Below are positions 26,879-34,694 of a DNA stretch of 64,000 nucleotides, one piece after another. The stretch's first letter is position 1. Each line of letters begins with the position of its first letter. A program made the translations under genes and the position numbers. The stretch is from Streptomyces sp. NBC_00335. Lineage in GTDB: Bacteria > Actinomycetota > Actinomycetes > Streptomycetales > Streptomycetaceae. The stretch covers positions 4,448,501 to 4,512,500 of the forward strand of contig NZ_CP108006.1 of the NCBI RefSeq assembly GCF_036127095.1. Direction: 5' to 3'. The notes beneath the pieces were generated by a model, which saw nothing but the letters and a program-made list of their open reading frames with translations, searched no databases and was not told where the DNA came from.

Positions 26879-26914
26879 GTGCCCCGGAACGGCAACAGCC
26901 GCCCGGGGCACTTT
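26879..26914 (+). terminator. Terminator after the replication operon
   Basis: gtgccccgg (26879-26887) pairs with ccggggcac (26903-26911) and TTT follows. It closes the xre-xis-primase-helicase operon. Confidence 0.75.
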
Positions 26915-26922
26915 CCTGTCCG

Positions 26923-27131
26923 GGGGACGCACGGGGGACGGCGGGGGGACGAAGGGGACGTAGGCCGATCCTCGAGGCGCCCCCTTGATTCCCGCGGCAC
27001 GGCGCGGATCACGGGACCGGGGGACTCAGGGGACGCCTCCGCACCCGTTCTCCTCTGTCTCAGTCAGAGAAGGAAGGAGGAAGGAGAGAGAGCAGCCTGG
27101 AAACAGCGTCCCCTGCGTCCCCAACGTCCCC
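26923..27131. repeat. Iteron-like GGGGACG repeats, candidate replication origin
   Basis: GGGGAC(G) occurs at 26923, 26934, 26945 and 26954, then at 27020 and 27029. Inverted copies, CGTCCCC, start at 27107, 27116 and 27125. Spacing within groups is 9-11 bp, about one helical turn. The block directly follows the primase and helicase genes and lies in a 473-bp gene-free stretch (26854-27326), the position expected for an origin. The purine-rich tract at 27062-27092 (agaaggaaggaggaagg...) could be an unwinding or primer region. Nothing else was found in the stretch. Confidence 0.6.
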
Positions 27132-27326
27132 TCCGAAGCCTTCGGGTGTCTCCGCCGCGACCGGTCGTGACTTGCGCGCGCGGGTGCGCGCGAATACAGC
27201 ACACCACTGACAACGAGCCCCTGCTCGTCTCAACGCAGCCCAGGCGCGCGACGCCGGCACCCCACACGCAACGACCGGTCGAAGCAGCCTCCGCGCGCGG
27301 GAAGGCCCATCGCCACAGGGGCTACC

Positions 27327-27632
27327 TCAGGCGTCCGGGGCCGGAGCCTCTGGCTTCTGTTCCGCCACGTACGTGCCGCGCCCCGAAAGGGCATAGAGGA
27401 GACCTTCGTCGGCGAGCGCCGCAATCGCACGGCGGACGGTTGGACGGGAAAGCCCGTACTCGTCCGCAAGGGCGTTCTCGCCGGGAATGGCGCGGTTGGT
27501 TTTCCAGTCACCGCGCTTCAGGCGTGCACGCAAGATCCCCGCGAGCTGTTGGAACGGCGCATCGGGTGCGTCGCGCTCCACCTGGTCATCCGGCCCGTAC
27601 TCCATGAGCCGAAGGTATCCGGCCGATGGCAC
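27327..27632 (-). CDS. GntR-family transcriptional regulator
   Basis: A 101-residue protein (GTG at 27632, with aggga upstream; the ATG at 27605 is the alternative) that is little more than a GntR winged helix. FQQLAGILRARLKRGDW is followed by LADEYGLSRPTVRRAIAALADEGLL and the wing GRGTYVAE. It lacks an effector domain, like KorSA-type repressors of Streptomyces elements that silence transfer or replication. Its own promoter region carries phased repeats and it is divergent from the 27769 gene, so it probably controls both. Confidence 0.88.
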   Translation of the reverse strand: MPSAGYLRLMEYGPDDQVERDAPDAPFQQLAGILRARLKRGDWKTNRAIPGENALADEYGLSRPTVRRAIAALADEGLLYALSGRGTYVAEQKPEAPAPDA

Positions 27633-27640
27633 AGCGGCAT

Positions 27641-27680
27641 TCCCTGACAGGCCTATACAGCCCTTTACAGGCTTTTACAG
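27641..27680. promoter_or_regulatory. Four 10-bp phased ACAG repeats, candidate GntR operator
   Basis: Four consecutive decamers all end in ACAG: tccctgacag, gcctatacag, ccctttacag and gcttttacag. The exact 10-bp period puts every copy on one face of the helix. The site starts nine bases upstream of the GntR start, in the interval between it and the divergent gene at 27769. Confidence 0.6.
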
Positions 27681-27768
27681 GTAGGGCTAGGGTCGCCACA
27701 CAACAAGACCCCCGCGACGCGGCGAACGTCCGGGGGCGTGGCCCATCAGCTATCTGGAGCTGACGAAC

Positions 27769-28143
27769 GTGACTGACCTTATCGCGCACCTTGTGCGCTT
27801 ACTCGTGCTGCTGTTCCCCGCTGGCGGGAGGCACCGAGCTGCCCCCTTGCCGGGCAACGCCCCGTCCCCGCAACCTCGGCGCTCCTCGTTACCGGAACAC
27901 AGGAGCCCGTACGCCCGTGAGTCGGCAGAGAAGAGGCCGTTCACGGACACGATCAATCCCGTACGCCCCTACGTCACAGCCCCGCGCCGCAAGCACCCTG
28001 ACGACCCGGAGCGCCGCGCGCAGGCGGAACGCCGATGGGCGCTCGACATGGCACTGCGCGGTATCGATGTTGGCCCGGCCGTGATCCACGGCAGGCAGGT
28101 GCCCCCCGGCGGTCGTACGGTCCACATGGCGGTGGGAGCTTGA
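27769..28143 (+). CDS. Small element protein, unknown function
   Basis: A 124-residue protein from a GTG at 27769 with ggag upstream. A short hydrophobic N-terminus (IAHLVRLLVLLF) is followed by a Pro/Arg-rich middle and a conserved-looking C-terminus, ALDMALRGIDVGPAVIHG. Similar small genes occur in many Streptomyces genomes, next to a Cys-rich partner as here. It is divergent from the GntR repressor and probably under its control. No function can be assigned. Confidence 0.65.
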   Translation: MTDLIAHLVRLLVLLFPAGGRHRAAPLPGNAPSPQPRRSSLPEHRSPYARESAEKRPFTDTINPVRPYVTAPRRKHPDDPERRAQAERRWALDMALRGIDVGPAVIHGRQVPPGGRTVHMAVGA

Positions 28144-28301
28144 CGGCCATCGCCTGCTGCCGCTGCGGGCGCCTGACGTCGGCCCCCGTCGCGGTTCGCC
28201 ACATCGAGCGGTCGAGCGGCCCAGGCCGGACGCTGTACGCCTGTCCAGACTGCGCGCCCCACCTCACCCCCGGCCCCCTGCCGACAGAGCTGCCCTGCTG
28301 A
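28140..28301 (+). CDS. Small zinc-ribbon-like protein
   Basis: A 53-residue protein starting at a TTG that overlaps the upstream stop (TTGA). Two Cys pairs, CCRCG near the N-terminus and CPDC near the C-terminus (ACPDCAPHL), are spaced like a zinc ribbon. It is translationally coupled to the preceding gene and followed by a terminator hairpin 24 bp after its stop. It may bind DNA or a partner protein; unknown. Confidence 0.6.
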   Translation: MTAIACCRCGRLTSAPVAVRHIERSSGPGRTLYACPDCAPHLTPGPLPTELPC

Positions 28302-28325
28302 TTTACGGCGGCCTCGAAGTCGAGA

Positions 28326-28362
28326 CCCAGCCCCGCCCGGAGACCCTCCAGGCGGGGCTGGG
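28326..28362 (+). terminator. Terminator after the small-protein pair
   Basis: cccagccccgcc (28326-28337) pairs perfectly over 12 bp with ggcggggctggg (28351-28362). The remaining bases up to 28602 hold nothing I recognise. Confidence 0.8.
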
Positions 28363-28602
28363 CCATCTCCGGATGCCCGGCTCGACTCACGGGGCTGGTC
28401 GTACCTCGCGTGAGATTGAATTGACCGTTTCCTCTTCTGCCCGTTCTGAGGCCGTAGAACGCCGTGCTCCGTGCCTCGCAGGTCGCGAATCGGCCCCAAG
28501 AGGAAACGGCCCACGAATCCGAGGAGTCGTGCCTCCCACGCGGACCTCAAGCGGGTTGGTTGCCCACATGCAGCCTCGCCGGCGCGCAGAGGGGATGTGG
28601 GC

Positions 28603-29595
28603 CTACGCTGCTTGCTGGGCACGCTTCCTCCGTTCCTTCGCGTACCAGATGAAGTGAACGAGAAGAGTCTTGTATCCCCATGAGGGGACCGTGGCGCCCA
28701 GCAAGATCCACAGGGTTCCCCACCAGCCGCGGTGTCCGCCTGGGTCCCAAATCGGGATCCACAGAAAGTTGCCGGCGATCAGTGCGAGCCAGTGCCCAGT
28801 CTCCTTGGGGACGCGTCCAGCTCGGAACTCGAAGAACATCGTCAGGGCCATGTAGAACATGAAGATGTAGAGGTTGAGGATCCACATGACTGGGCTGATG
28901 TCTGAGTACCGCTCGACGAAGCGCACTTGATACGGCCACTCGAAGACCATGACCAGAGCCAAGATCATCAGCGGAGTGGCTTGCAAGAGAGTCCGCGCAA
29001 TCTGGGCGATCTTGTCCTCATGGCGAAGGGCGAAGTCCCCGAACCCCTCATACAGGGGATTGGGTGCCAGTTCAGGGTCGATTCCCTTCCTGGCCCTGAT
29101 CGCCTCGGTCAAGGCCTCCTCTTGCGTGGCGCCCCGAACGCGCATCCCGGCGCCGTCGACGTACGCCTCTACCTCGGCGGCGAAGCCCCGCATGTTCTCG
29201 CTCGTCAGGCGCGAACTCAGCGGTATCTGCACCCATGAGGGCGGCTGTTCGGCCGCCCTCAGCTGTTTGGTGAGATTCGTCCAGAAGATCATCCCCGTGT
29301 CGGGGTCGTAGACGATGCCTAAGACAGGGATGCGGCTCTGCTTCCAGTCGTCATAGTGGTCGTCCACCGGGATGGCGTAGCCGCGGGCCCGTTTGTACTT
29401 CTTTCCGCTCTTGACCTGCGCGGCGAAGTAGTGGCCGGTCCGTTTCCCGCTACGAGTGAGGTTGACGAAGAGGTCTTCGCCATGGTCGTTTCCGCCGTCG
29501 ATTTCCTGAACGATGTGCTCGTGGTCCTCAAGCAGCGTGCGTACGGCGTTGACGCCTGCCCTCTCGATGCGACGGCTCGGACGGATAGTCGCCAC
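28603..29595 (-). CDS. DUF4365 nuclease-like domain fused to a membrane domain
   Basis: A 330-residue two-part protein. The N-terminal domain (1-150) resembles DUF4365: EIDGGNDHGEDLF (31-43) with D41, then FAAQVKSGKKY (58-68) with the Q-x-K end of a PD-(D/E)XK-type nuclease core. The C-terminal part has four hydrophobic stretches (about 203-219, 235-256, 268-283, 291-318) and ends in a basic tail. The architecture suggests a membrane-anchored nuclease, plausibly an anti-phage effector. It stands alone on the minus strand among element cargo. Neither activity nor target is proven by sequence. Confidence 0.7.
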   Translation of the reverse strand: MATIRPSRRIERAGVNAVRTLLEDHEHIVQEIDGGNDHGEDLFVNLTRSGKRTGHYFAAQVKSGKKYKRARGYAIPVDDHYDDWKQSRIPVLGIVYDPDTGMIFWTNLTKQLRAAEQPPSWVQIPLSSRLTSENMRGFAAEVEAYVDGAGMRVRGATQEEALTEAIRARKGIDPELAPNPLYEGFGDFALRHEDKIAQIARTLLQATPLMILALVMVFEWPYQVRFVERYSDISPVMWILNLYIFMFYMALTMFFEFRAGRVPKETGHWLALIAGNFLWIPIWDPGGHRGWWGTLWILLGATVPSWGYKTLLVHFIWYAKERRKRAQQAA

Positions 29596-29779
29596 TGCTC
29601 CCCCTCACAGTCAGTGCGTCGACGATACCGACGGCCACTGACACTGGGTAGATCTTCCGCAACGGCTGGTGATCACGAGGGCCGTCATCGCTTCTGGGTA
29701 GTAGCGGCGAGTCCTGGACCAGCCGCTCAAATCAGAGGCGGGATGGTGTCGCCTTGCGGTTCGTGGCAGGGTCGCCCCC

Positions 29780-30805
29780 ATGCGGATTTTGGTGATGGGC
29801 GGCACCTGGTTCCTTGGCCGAGCGATCGTTGACGATGCGCTTCGACGCGGCTGGGATGTAACAACGTTCAATCGGGGCCGCTCCGGCGTGGTCGAGGGCG
29901 CCGACACCGTCCGGGGTGACCGGACGAGCCCCGACGACCTGAAACGGCTGGCCTCACGCGGACCATGGGATGCCGTGATCGACACGTCCAGCAGCGAGTT
30001 CCCGCCCCGTGACGTCCTTCTCGCCACCGACATCCTGCGCCCGGCCGCTGCCCGATGGGTGCACGTCTCCACCGTGTCCGTCTATCAGGGGTGGCCCCAC
30101 CACCCGCTCACCGAGGACTCCCCCTTGTTGGAGTGCCCGCCGGACGCCGATGAGTCCTTCGGTCACACAGGGGCCGATGGCAGTCCGACGAAGTACGGGT
30201 TCCAGAAGGCAGGAGGAGAGGCTGCCGTGCGCGCCGCCTTCGGGGACGATTCGGTGTTCCTGCGGCCGGGAGTGATCCTGGGTCCTGGCGAGTACGTCGG
30301 GCGCCTCCCGTGGTGGCTCACCCGTGCCCAGCGCGGCGGCCCGATTGTCGTCCCGGCGCCGGCCGCCCAGGTGATCCAGCCCGTTGATGTGCGGGATGTC
30401 GCCGTCTTCGCCGTCGATCAGGCCGCTGGCACCGATAGCCCTGGCCGGGCATTCAACATCGCCCACCCCGAGGGCACCAGCTGGTCCGACTTCATCACTG
30501 ATTGCCTGGCCGCCACCGGTAGTACCGGAAGCCCAGTGTGGGCTGATGCGGCGACGCTCACTGCACACGGTGTGAAGCAGTGGACGGAGCTTCCGCTGTG
30601 GCGCACCCACTCCGGGGTGTGGTCCGTCGACGCCTCCCGTGCAGTGGCGGCCGGGCTTCGCTGCCGTCCGCTTGCCGACACCATTGCGGACACCTGGGCG
30701 TGGATGCAGGCAGACGGCCGACCGGTCGAACACCCGAGGTGGGCCGAACACGGCGTGGACCCAGCCAAGGAAGCCCAGATCCTCGCTGCCCTCGGCCTCC
30801 CGTAG
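29780..30805 (+). CDS. NAD-dependent epimerase/dehydratase family protein
   Basis: A 341-residue extended short-chain dehydrogenase. The nucleotide-binding motif is MGGTWFLGR (7-15). A catalytic-type KYGFQKAGGE replaces the usual YxxxK with Y136 and K140. Substrate-side motifs such as VFLRPGVILGPGEY are present. Family members act on nucleotide sugars, flavonoids or isoflavone-like substrates, and nothing here fixes the substrate. It is a single cargo gene divergent from the DUF4365 gene and convergent with the XRE/TPR regulator, 15 bp away. Confidence 0.82.
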   Translation: MRILVMGGTWFLGRAIVDDALRRGWDVTTFNRGRSGVVEGADTVRGDRTSPDDLKRLASRGPWDAVIDTSSSEFPPRDVLLATDILRPAAARWVHVSTVSVYQGWPHHPLTEDSPLLECPPDADESFGHTGADGSPTKYGFQKAGGEAAVRAAFGDDSVFLRPGVILGPGEYVGRLPWWLTRAQRGGPIVVPAPAAQVIQPVDVRDVAVFAVDQAAGTDSPGRAFNIAHPEGTSWSDFITDCLAATGSTGSPVWADAATLTAHGVKQWTELPLWRTHSGVWSVDASRAVAAGLRCRPLADTIADTWAWMQADGRPVEHPRWAEHGVDPAKEAQILAALGLP

Positions 30806-30820
30806 ACACGAGGGGCAGGG

Positions 30821-32140
30821 TCACTCGATGGCGAGGAGCCCGCTGCCCGTACCCAGCTGCCGCGGCGCCGAGAGGCGCCCGAATTCCTCGATCTGTTCGC
30901 CGAGCGTGACAGCCACCCGCGTCTCCCTGAACGCGGGGGCCGTCAGAGCTCGGCGCAAACCGCCGGTGCGCTCCAGCAGCCCCGCCACACGCTGTTCCGC
31001 CGGGATCGCCCACACCGTCTCCAGAGTCGTCGCCGCTGCGTCCAGGTCGCCCCGGAGCAGTTGTGCGGCGGCGAGATCGGCAGCGGCCTTGCCCCGTACC
31101 GGTACTGACTGCCGGGCCGGCGGCCGGGACGCGACCAGATCCAGCGCCCGTTGCGCCGTCACCTCCGCGCCTGCCCCGTCGCCGACGAGCAGGGCGGTGG
31201 TGCCGTTGGACATCAGCAGGCGCTCCTCGTTGAAGGCGAACTCACCGCCGACGTCATCGTGCAGGGCGTCACGCTCGCCGCTGTCCTGCCGGGTGGACGC
31301 GATGAGCGCGCGGGTGGCCCGCTCCCGGTCCCCGAGGTGCCCATGGGCGCGGGCTTCGATGGACAGCAGCCGGCGCCTGGCCGTGTCGCCCAGACCGGCG
31401 TAGGCCAAGGCGGTCCGCGCATGCCGTACGGCCTCGGAAGGTCGGCCCGTGAAATAGGCGCAGATTGCCAAGGACCCAGTGGCATAAGCCCGTAGCGGAT
31501 CGAAGCGCGCCATCTCTCCGTACAGGGCCGCCGACCGGGCAAGGCGTGCCGAGTCGTCCAGTGCGCCGAGGTCGAAGGCGGCGGTCGACAGCAGCGCGCA
31601 CGCCTGCCCCGCCACGATCAGCAGGTCCTGCTGCTGTACGGGCACCTTGGTGAGTCCGCGTTGGTGCTCTGCCTCCGAGCGCAGGGCCTTCGCTCGCCGG
31701 AACACGTCGAAGGCGCTCACGGCGCCGTACGAGCGGGCGAGGGACAGGGCGTCGTCACGGAGCTGGTCGATGGTCGTGTCGGATACGGACTGCGCGGCGG
31801 CAGCCCCCGCCTCATCAGCGGCGTCACGTGCGGTCATGGCGATTTCACTTTCGAGGTCGTACGCAGTGGGAGTCACCGAGGTCGAGGTCGACAGCGCGGG
31901 CGGCGGCCCGAACAGTGACGTGGCCTCCACACCGAAGAGCTGCTCCAGTACCCGGCACGTGTCCGGTCCGGGCATGGTTTTGATCCGGCCCGACGTCCAC
32001 CGCCGGAACTGTGCCTCCGACACCGACATGCCCCGCACGCCGGCCTGTGAGGCCGCGCGCTCGAACGCCGTGACGAAGTCCCTGTAACGCCAATGCCGTT
32101 GCTGGACTAACACGCGCAACAGCGTCACCGGATCGCCCAT
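30821..32140 (-). CDS. XRE-family regulator with TPR-like C-terminus
   Basis: A 439-residue protein with an N-terminal helix-turn-helix (about 5-65; FERAASQAGVRGMSVSEAQFRRW) and a long helical, TPR-like sensor region rich in Ala, Arg and Leu. Such proteins regulate antibiotic, RiPP and mobile-element genes in Streptomyces, often in response to peptides. The ATG at 32140 is preceded by gaggga. It is divergent from the 32378 gene across a 237-bp region, so it probably controls the downstream cassette. Confidence 0.85.
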   Translation of the reverse strand: MGDPVTLLRVLVQQRHWRYRDFVTAFERAASQAGVRGMSVSEAQFRRWTSGRIKTMPGPDTCRVLEQLFGVEATSLFGPPPALSTSTSVTPTAYDLESEIAMTARDAADEAGAAAAQSVSDTTIDQLRDDALSLARSYGAVSAFDVFRRAKALRSEAEHQRGLTKVPVQQQDLLIVAGQACALLSTAAFDLGALDDSARLARSAALYGEMARFDPLRAYATGSLAICAYFTGRPSEAVRHARTALAYAGLGDTARRRLLSIEARAHGHLGDRERATRALIASTRQDSGERDALHDDVGGEFAFNEERLLMSNGTTALLVGDGAGAEVTAQRALDLVASRPPARQSVPVRGKAAADLAAAQLLRGDLDAAATTLETVWAIPAEQRVAGLLERTGGLRRALTAPAFRETRVAVTLGEQIEEFGRLSAPRQLGTGSGLLAIE

Positions 32141-32377
32141 CGGTCGCTCCCTCAAGGTCAGGAGACGGGCCACATCGCGCCCCGTTCCACTTCGTGCCTA
32201 CTGGCCAACACACCTGCTGCGCAATGAAATCCGTGCAGATGACATCACGGCGCCACCTTCATGACACCCCGATCACCCTGGCGAGCACCAGATGACACCA
32301 AGCGCATCGTGGTCGTGACACCCGCACCAGAGGGACTCTTACGCCACCTCGAAGACCCCAGCGAAAGGGAGTGGACC

Positions 32378-32593
32378 GTGAGCAGCCCCCGGCTTCCCCG
32401 ACGAACCCCTGGCGCAACCAGCACGCGCTACGAGGCCGTCGTGGCCCCGTACGGGGAGACGGACGTCGGCACCCCGTTGGAGCGCCGCGGTCTGCCCAGG
32501 GCTGCCGAGGCGTTCCGCAGTGGGAACGGTGACCCCTCCACGTGGAGCTCCGCGCAGTTCGACGCCTTCCTCGGCCTCGGGGGTGCCCAATGA
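32378..32593 (+). CDS. Small protein heading the radical SAM cassette
   Basis: A 71-residue protein, MSSPRLPRRTPGATSTRYEA at its start and DAFLGLGGAQ at its end. The GTG at 32378 was chosen for the aaggga upstream; the frame is open further up but lacks an RBS. No family is recognised. It overlaps the next gene by four bases. Because it begins the operon next to an XRE/TPR regulator, a precursor or regulatory role is possible but unproven. Confidence 0.55.
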   Translation: MSSPRLPRRTPGATSTRYEAVVAPYGETDVGTPLERRGLPRAAEAFRSGNGDPSTWSSAQFDAFLGLGGAQ

Positions 32594-32862
32594 GCACGAC
32601 TACGGAGGCAAACGTCTGGGTCACGGAGGACACCGCGCACCGGCTGCTCGGGCAGGACGTTGCACACCCCACCAGCGGACGTCACGGAACCGTGGGCGCG
32701 GTCCTGATCTACGTATCGAAACTTACGGGCAGGCCGGTCAGGAGGGTGGCGCACATGCGCCCGATGGACCACTCGGGTCGGGAATGGACCGCCGATCCGG
32801 ACACCCTCCAGCCCCTACGGTCGATTGCCCACCAGGCCCAGTCCAGCGAGACGAAGGACTGA
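32590..32862 (+). CDS. Small protein, second gene of the cassette
   Basis: A 90-residue protein starting at ATG within the upstream stop (ATGA). It contains WVTEDTAHRLLGQDVAHPTSG and VGAVLIYVSKLTGRPVRRVAHMRP, suggesting a small beta-rich domain. The C-terminus is acidic and polar. Not recognised. 166 bp separate it from the next gene, with no clear terminator. Confidence 0.6.
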   Translation: MSTTTEANVWVTEDTAHRLLGQDVAHPTSGRHGTVGAVLIYVSKLTGRPVRRVAHMRPMDHSGREWTADPDTLQPLRSIAHQAQSSETKD

Positions 32863-33028
32863 ACAGGCTTCCCGTCGGCGCTGAACAAGCGATCGGCATC
32901 GACGGGGAACGGCGCCAGCGCGCCGCGCACGAAACCGGCGAGGTGTCATACGGCACCACACCGGCGGCACCAGAGCGGATCCAAGCTGCCCGTCCCGGGC
33001 AGTCACCCTTCCACCAAGGAGATCAGCT

Positions 33029-33388
33029 ATGCCGAAGCCCAGGAAAGAGAAGCAGAACCACCTCATCTACGCGGACGTCGTGGACTCCAAGTCCAAGGCG
33101 GGCGTGTGGATGGGCGAGCGTGCTTCCTTCCGCGACAAGCAGGGCCGCATCCTGGAGGCCCTGAAGGACCGCACCGACTGGGTCAGCCTGGAGGGCGCGG
33201 TCATGGTCATCAGCACCGAGCCGGCCGGTCTCACGGTCATCGCGCCGAACCCGACGCTCCCCGGTGTGATCGTCCTCTCCGATGGCGGCTCCCCCGCGGC
33301 CTCCGCCCGGCTCCAGGCCGACGCCGAGGACAAGGTCCGCGCCGTCATGGCCGAACTGGGCATCGCTGAAGAGGAAACGGCGGCCTGA
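33029..33388 (+). CDS. Unknown 119-residue protein before the first radical SAM gene
   Basis: The ATG at 33029 has a very strong RBS (aaggag). The protein has a basic start (MPKPRKEKQNH), a central beta-rich part (WVSLEGAVMVISTEPAGLTVIAP) and a helical acidic C-terminus (EDKVRAVMAELGIAEEETAA). It ends four bases before the radical SAM gene and is probably a partner or substrate of that enzyme. It is long for a RiPP precursor and has no obvious core region. Confidence 0.7.
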   Translation: MPKPRKEKQNHLIYADVVDSKSKAGVWMGERASFRDKQGRILEALKDRTDWVSLEGAVMVISTEPAGLTVIAPNPTLPGVIVLSDGGSPAASARLQADAEDKVRAVMAELGIAEEETAA

Positions 33389-33392
33389 CCCA

Positions 33393-34694
33393 GTGGCCAC
33401 TCCCCAGCTGCTGTGGGGGAAATACTTCCAGTACGACCGGGACGGCGAGGCTGTCCTCCTCGACCCGGTCACGCTGGAGAGTGTGCTTCTCGACCCCGGC
33501 GAGGTCTCTGACCTCGCCGGGGTCCCCCCGACCGCGACCCACTTAGCCCTCGCCGGGCTCGGCTTCACCCAGGACGGCCCCGCGGCCGACCGCCGTGAAG
33601 CACTCCACCACCGCCTCCACACCCTGGGTATCGACCCGACACCGCGCGGGATCAGCGGCCTCCGGGTGGTGCTCACCGACCGCTGCAACATGGCCTGCAC
33701 GTACTGCTTCGTCGACACCAACAGCGGCAAGCCGGACATGACGGAGCAGGAGCTCGCCGCCGGCCTTGAGTTCATGTTCGAGCAGAACGCTGGGCAGGAG
33801 GAGGTCTCGATCCAGTGGTTCGGCGGCGAGCCGACGATCCGCTTCGACCTCATGCAGTACGGCGACGAACTCGCCGACACCCTCGCTGCCCGCTACGGCG
33901 TCGAGCGGGTCCGACGCACAGTCGTCACCAATGGCGCCCGCCTGACCGACGAGGCCCTCGACCACTTCGTACAGCGCGAGTACGGGGTGGGCATCTCCAT
34001 CGACGGCCCTCCCGGGATCAACTCGGCGAACCGGCTGCTCCTCGGCGGGCAGCCCGCCGACGACCGCATCCGCCGCAACGTCCGGCGCCTGGTCGAGGCG
34101 AAGGGCCTGCACGTCGGCTGCAACCTCACCCCGACGGCGTCGAACATCGGGCGCCTGGCCGAGAGCGTGCAGTGGATCATCGACGACCTCGGCCTCAAGT
34201 TCATCTACGTCAACACGCCCATCCCCACCGGGGGCAAGTGGCGGGTGAATGGCGCCGACCTGGCACGGGAGCTCTACGAAGCCCGCCTGACCGCACTTGG
34301 GAAGGGCGGGATGCTCTTCTCCGTCCTCGACCGGGCCTTCCAGGCACTCGACACCCGCCGGCCGATGCTGTTCGACCACATGCAGGGCGACCGCAGCCTC
34401 AACGCCGCCCTCCTGCCCGGCAACCGCGTCAGCGTGTGCGACATCAACTTCACCGAACCCGAGTTCCTCCACACACTCGACGAGCTACGGTCGGACCCCA
34501 GCCGCCTCACAAGGGCGACGAAGAAGGTCGCGCCGATCCCCGCGTGCGGCGACTGCCCGGCGCTGGCCATCTGCGGCGGCCCGTCCCGCAACGAACAGGC
34601 CCTCATCGGCGGCAGCACCCCCGACCCGCAGATGTGCGCCTTCTACACCAGCACCGTGGCCATCGCGGTCTGGGACAACACGGGGGTGCAATGA
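33393..34694 (+). CDS. Radical SAM enzyme with SPASM-like C-terminus
   Basis: A 433-residue radical SAM protein. An N-terminal about 85-residue domain (LLWGKYFQYDRDGEAVLLDP) precedes the cluster motif CNMACTYC (C98, C102, C105). WFGGEPTIR (142-150) is the SAM-binding GGE region. Additional cysteines C385, C388, C394 and C415 (CGDCPALAIC ... C) look like a SPASM auxiliary-cluster site. Such enzymes make C-C, C-S or epimer modifications on peptides. The GTG at 33393 lies four bases after the upstream stop. The stop overlaps the next radical SAM gene (ATGA). Confidence 0.9.
   Translation: MATPQLLWGKYFQYDRDGEAVLLDPVTLESVLLDPGEVSDLAGVPPTATHLALAGLGFTQDGPAADRREALHHRLHTLGIDPTPRGISGLRVVLTDRCNMACTYCFVDTNSGKPDMTEQELAAGLEFMFEQNAGQEEVSIQWFGGEPTIRFDLMQYGDELADTLAARYGVERVRRTVVTNGARLTDEALDHFVQREYGVGISIDGPPGINSANRLLLGGQPADDRIRRNVRRLVEAKGLHVGCNLTPTASNIGRLAESVQWIIDDLGLKFIYVNTPIPTGGKWRVNGADLARELYEARLTALGKGGMLFSVLDRAFQALDTRRPMLFDHMQGDRSLNAALLPGNRVSVCDINFTEPEFLHTLDELRSDPSRLTRATKKVAPIPACGDCPALAICGGPSRNEQALIGGSTPDPQMCAFYTSTVAIAVWDNTGVQ

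Noticed and set aside
32863..33028. A hidden short precursor peptide gene between the 90- and 119-residue genes.
   Set aside because: Open frames exist but none has a good RBS and start with a leader/core-like composition.
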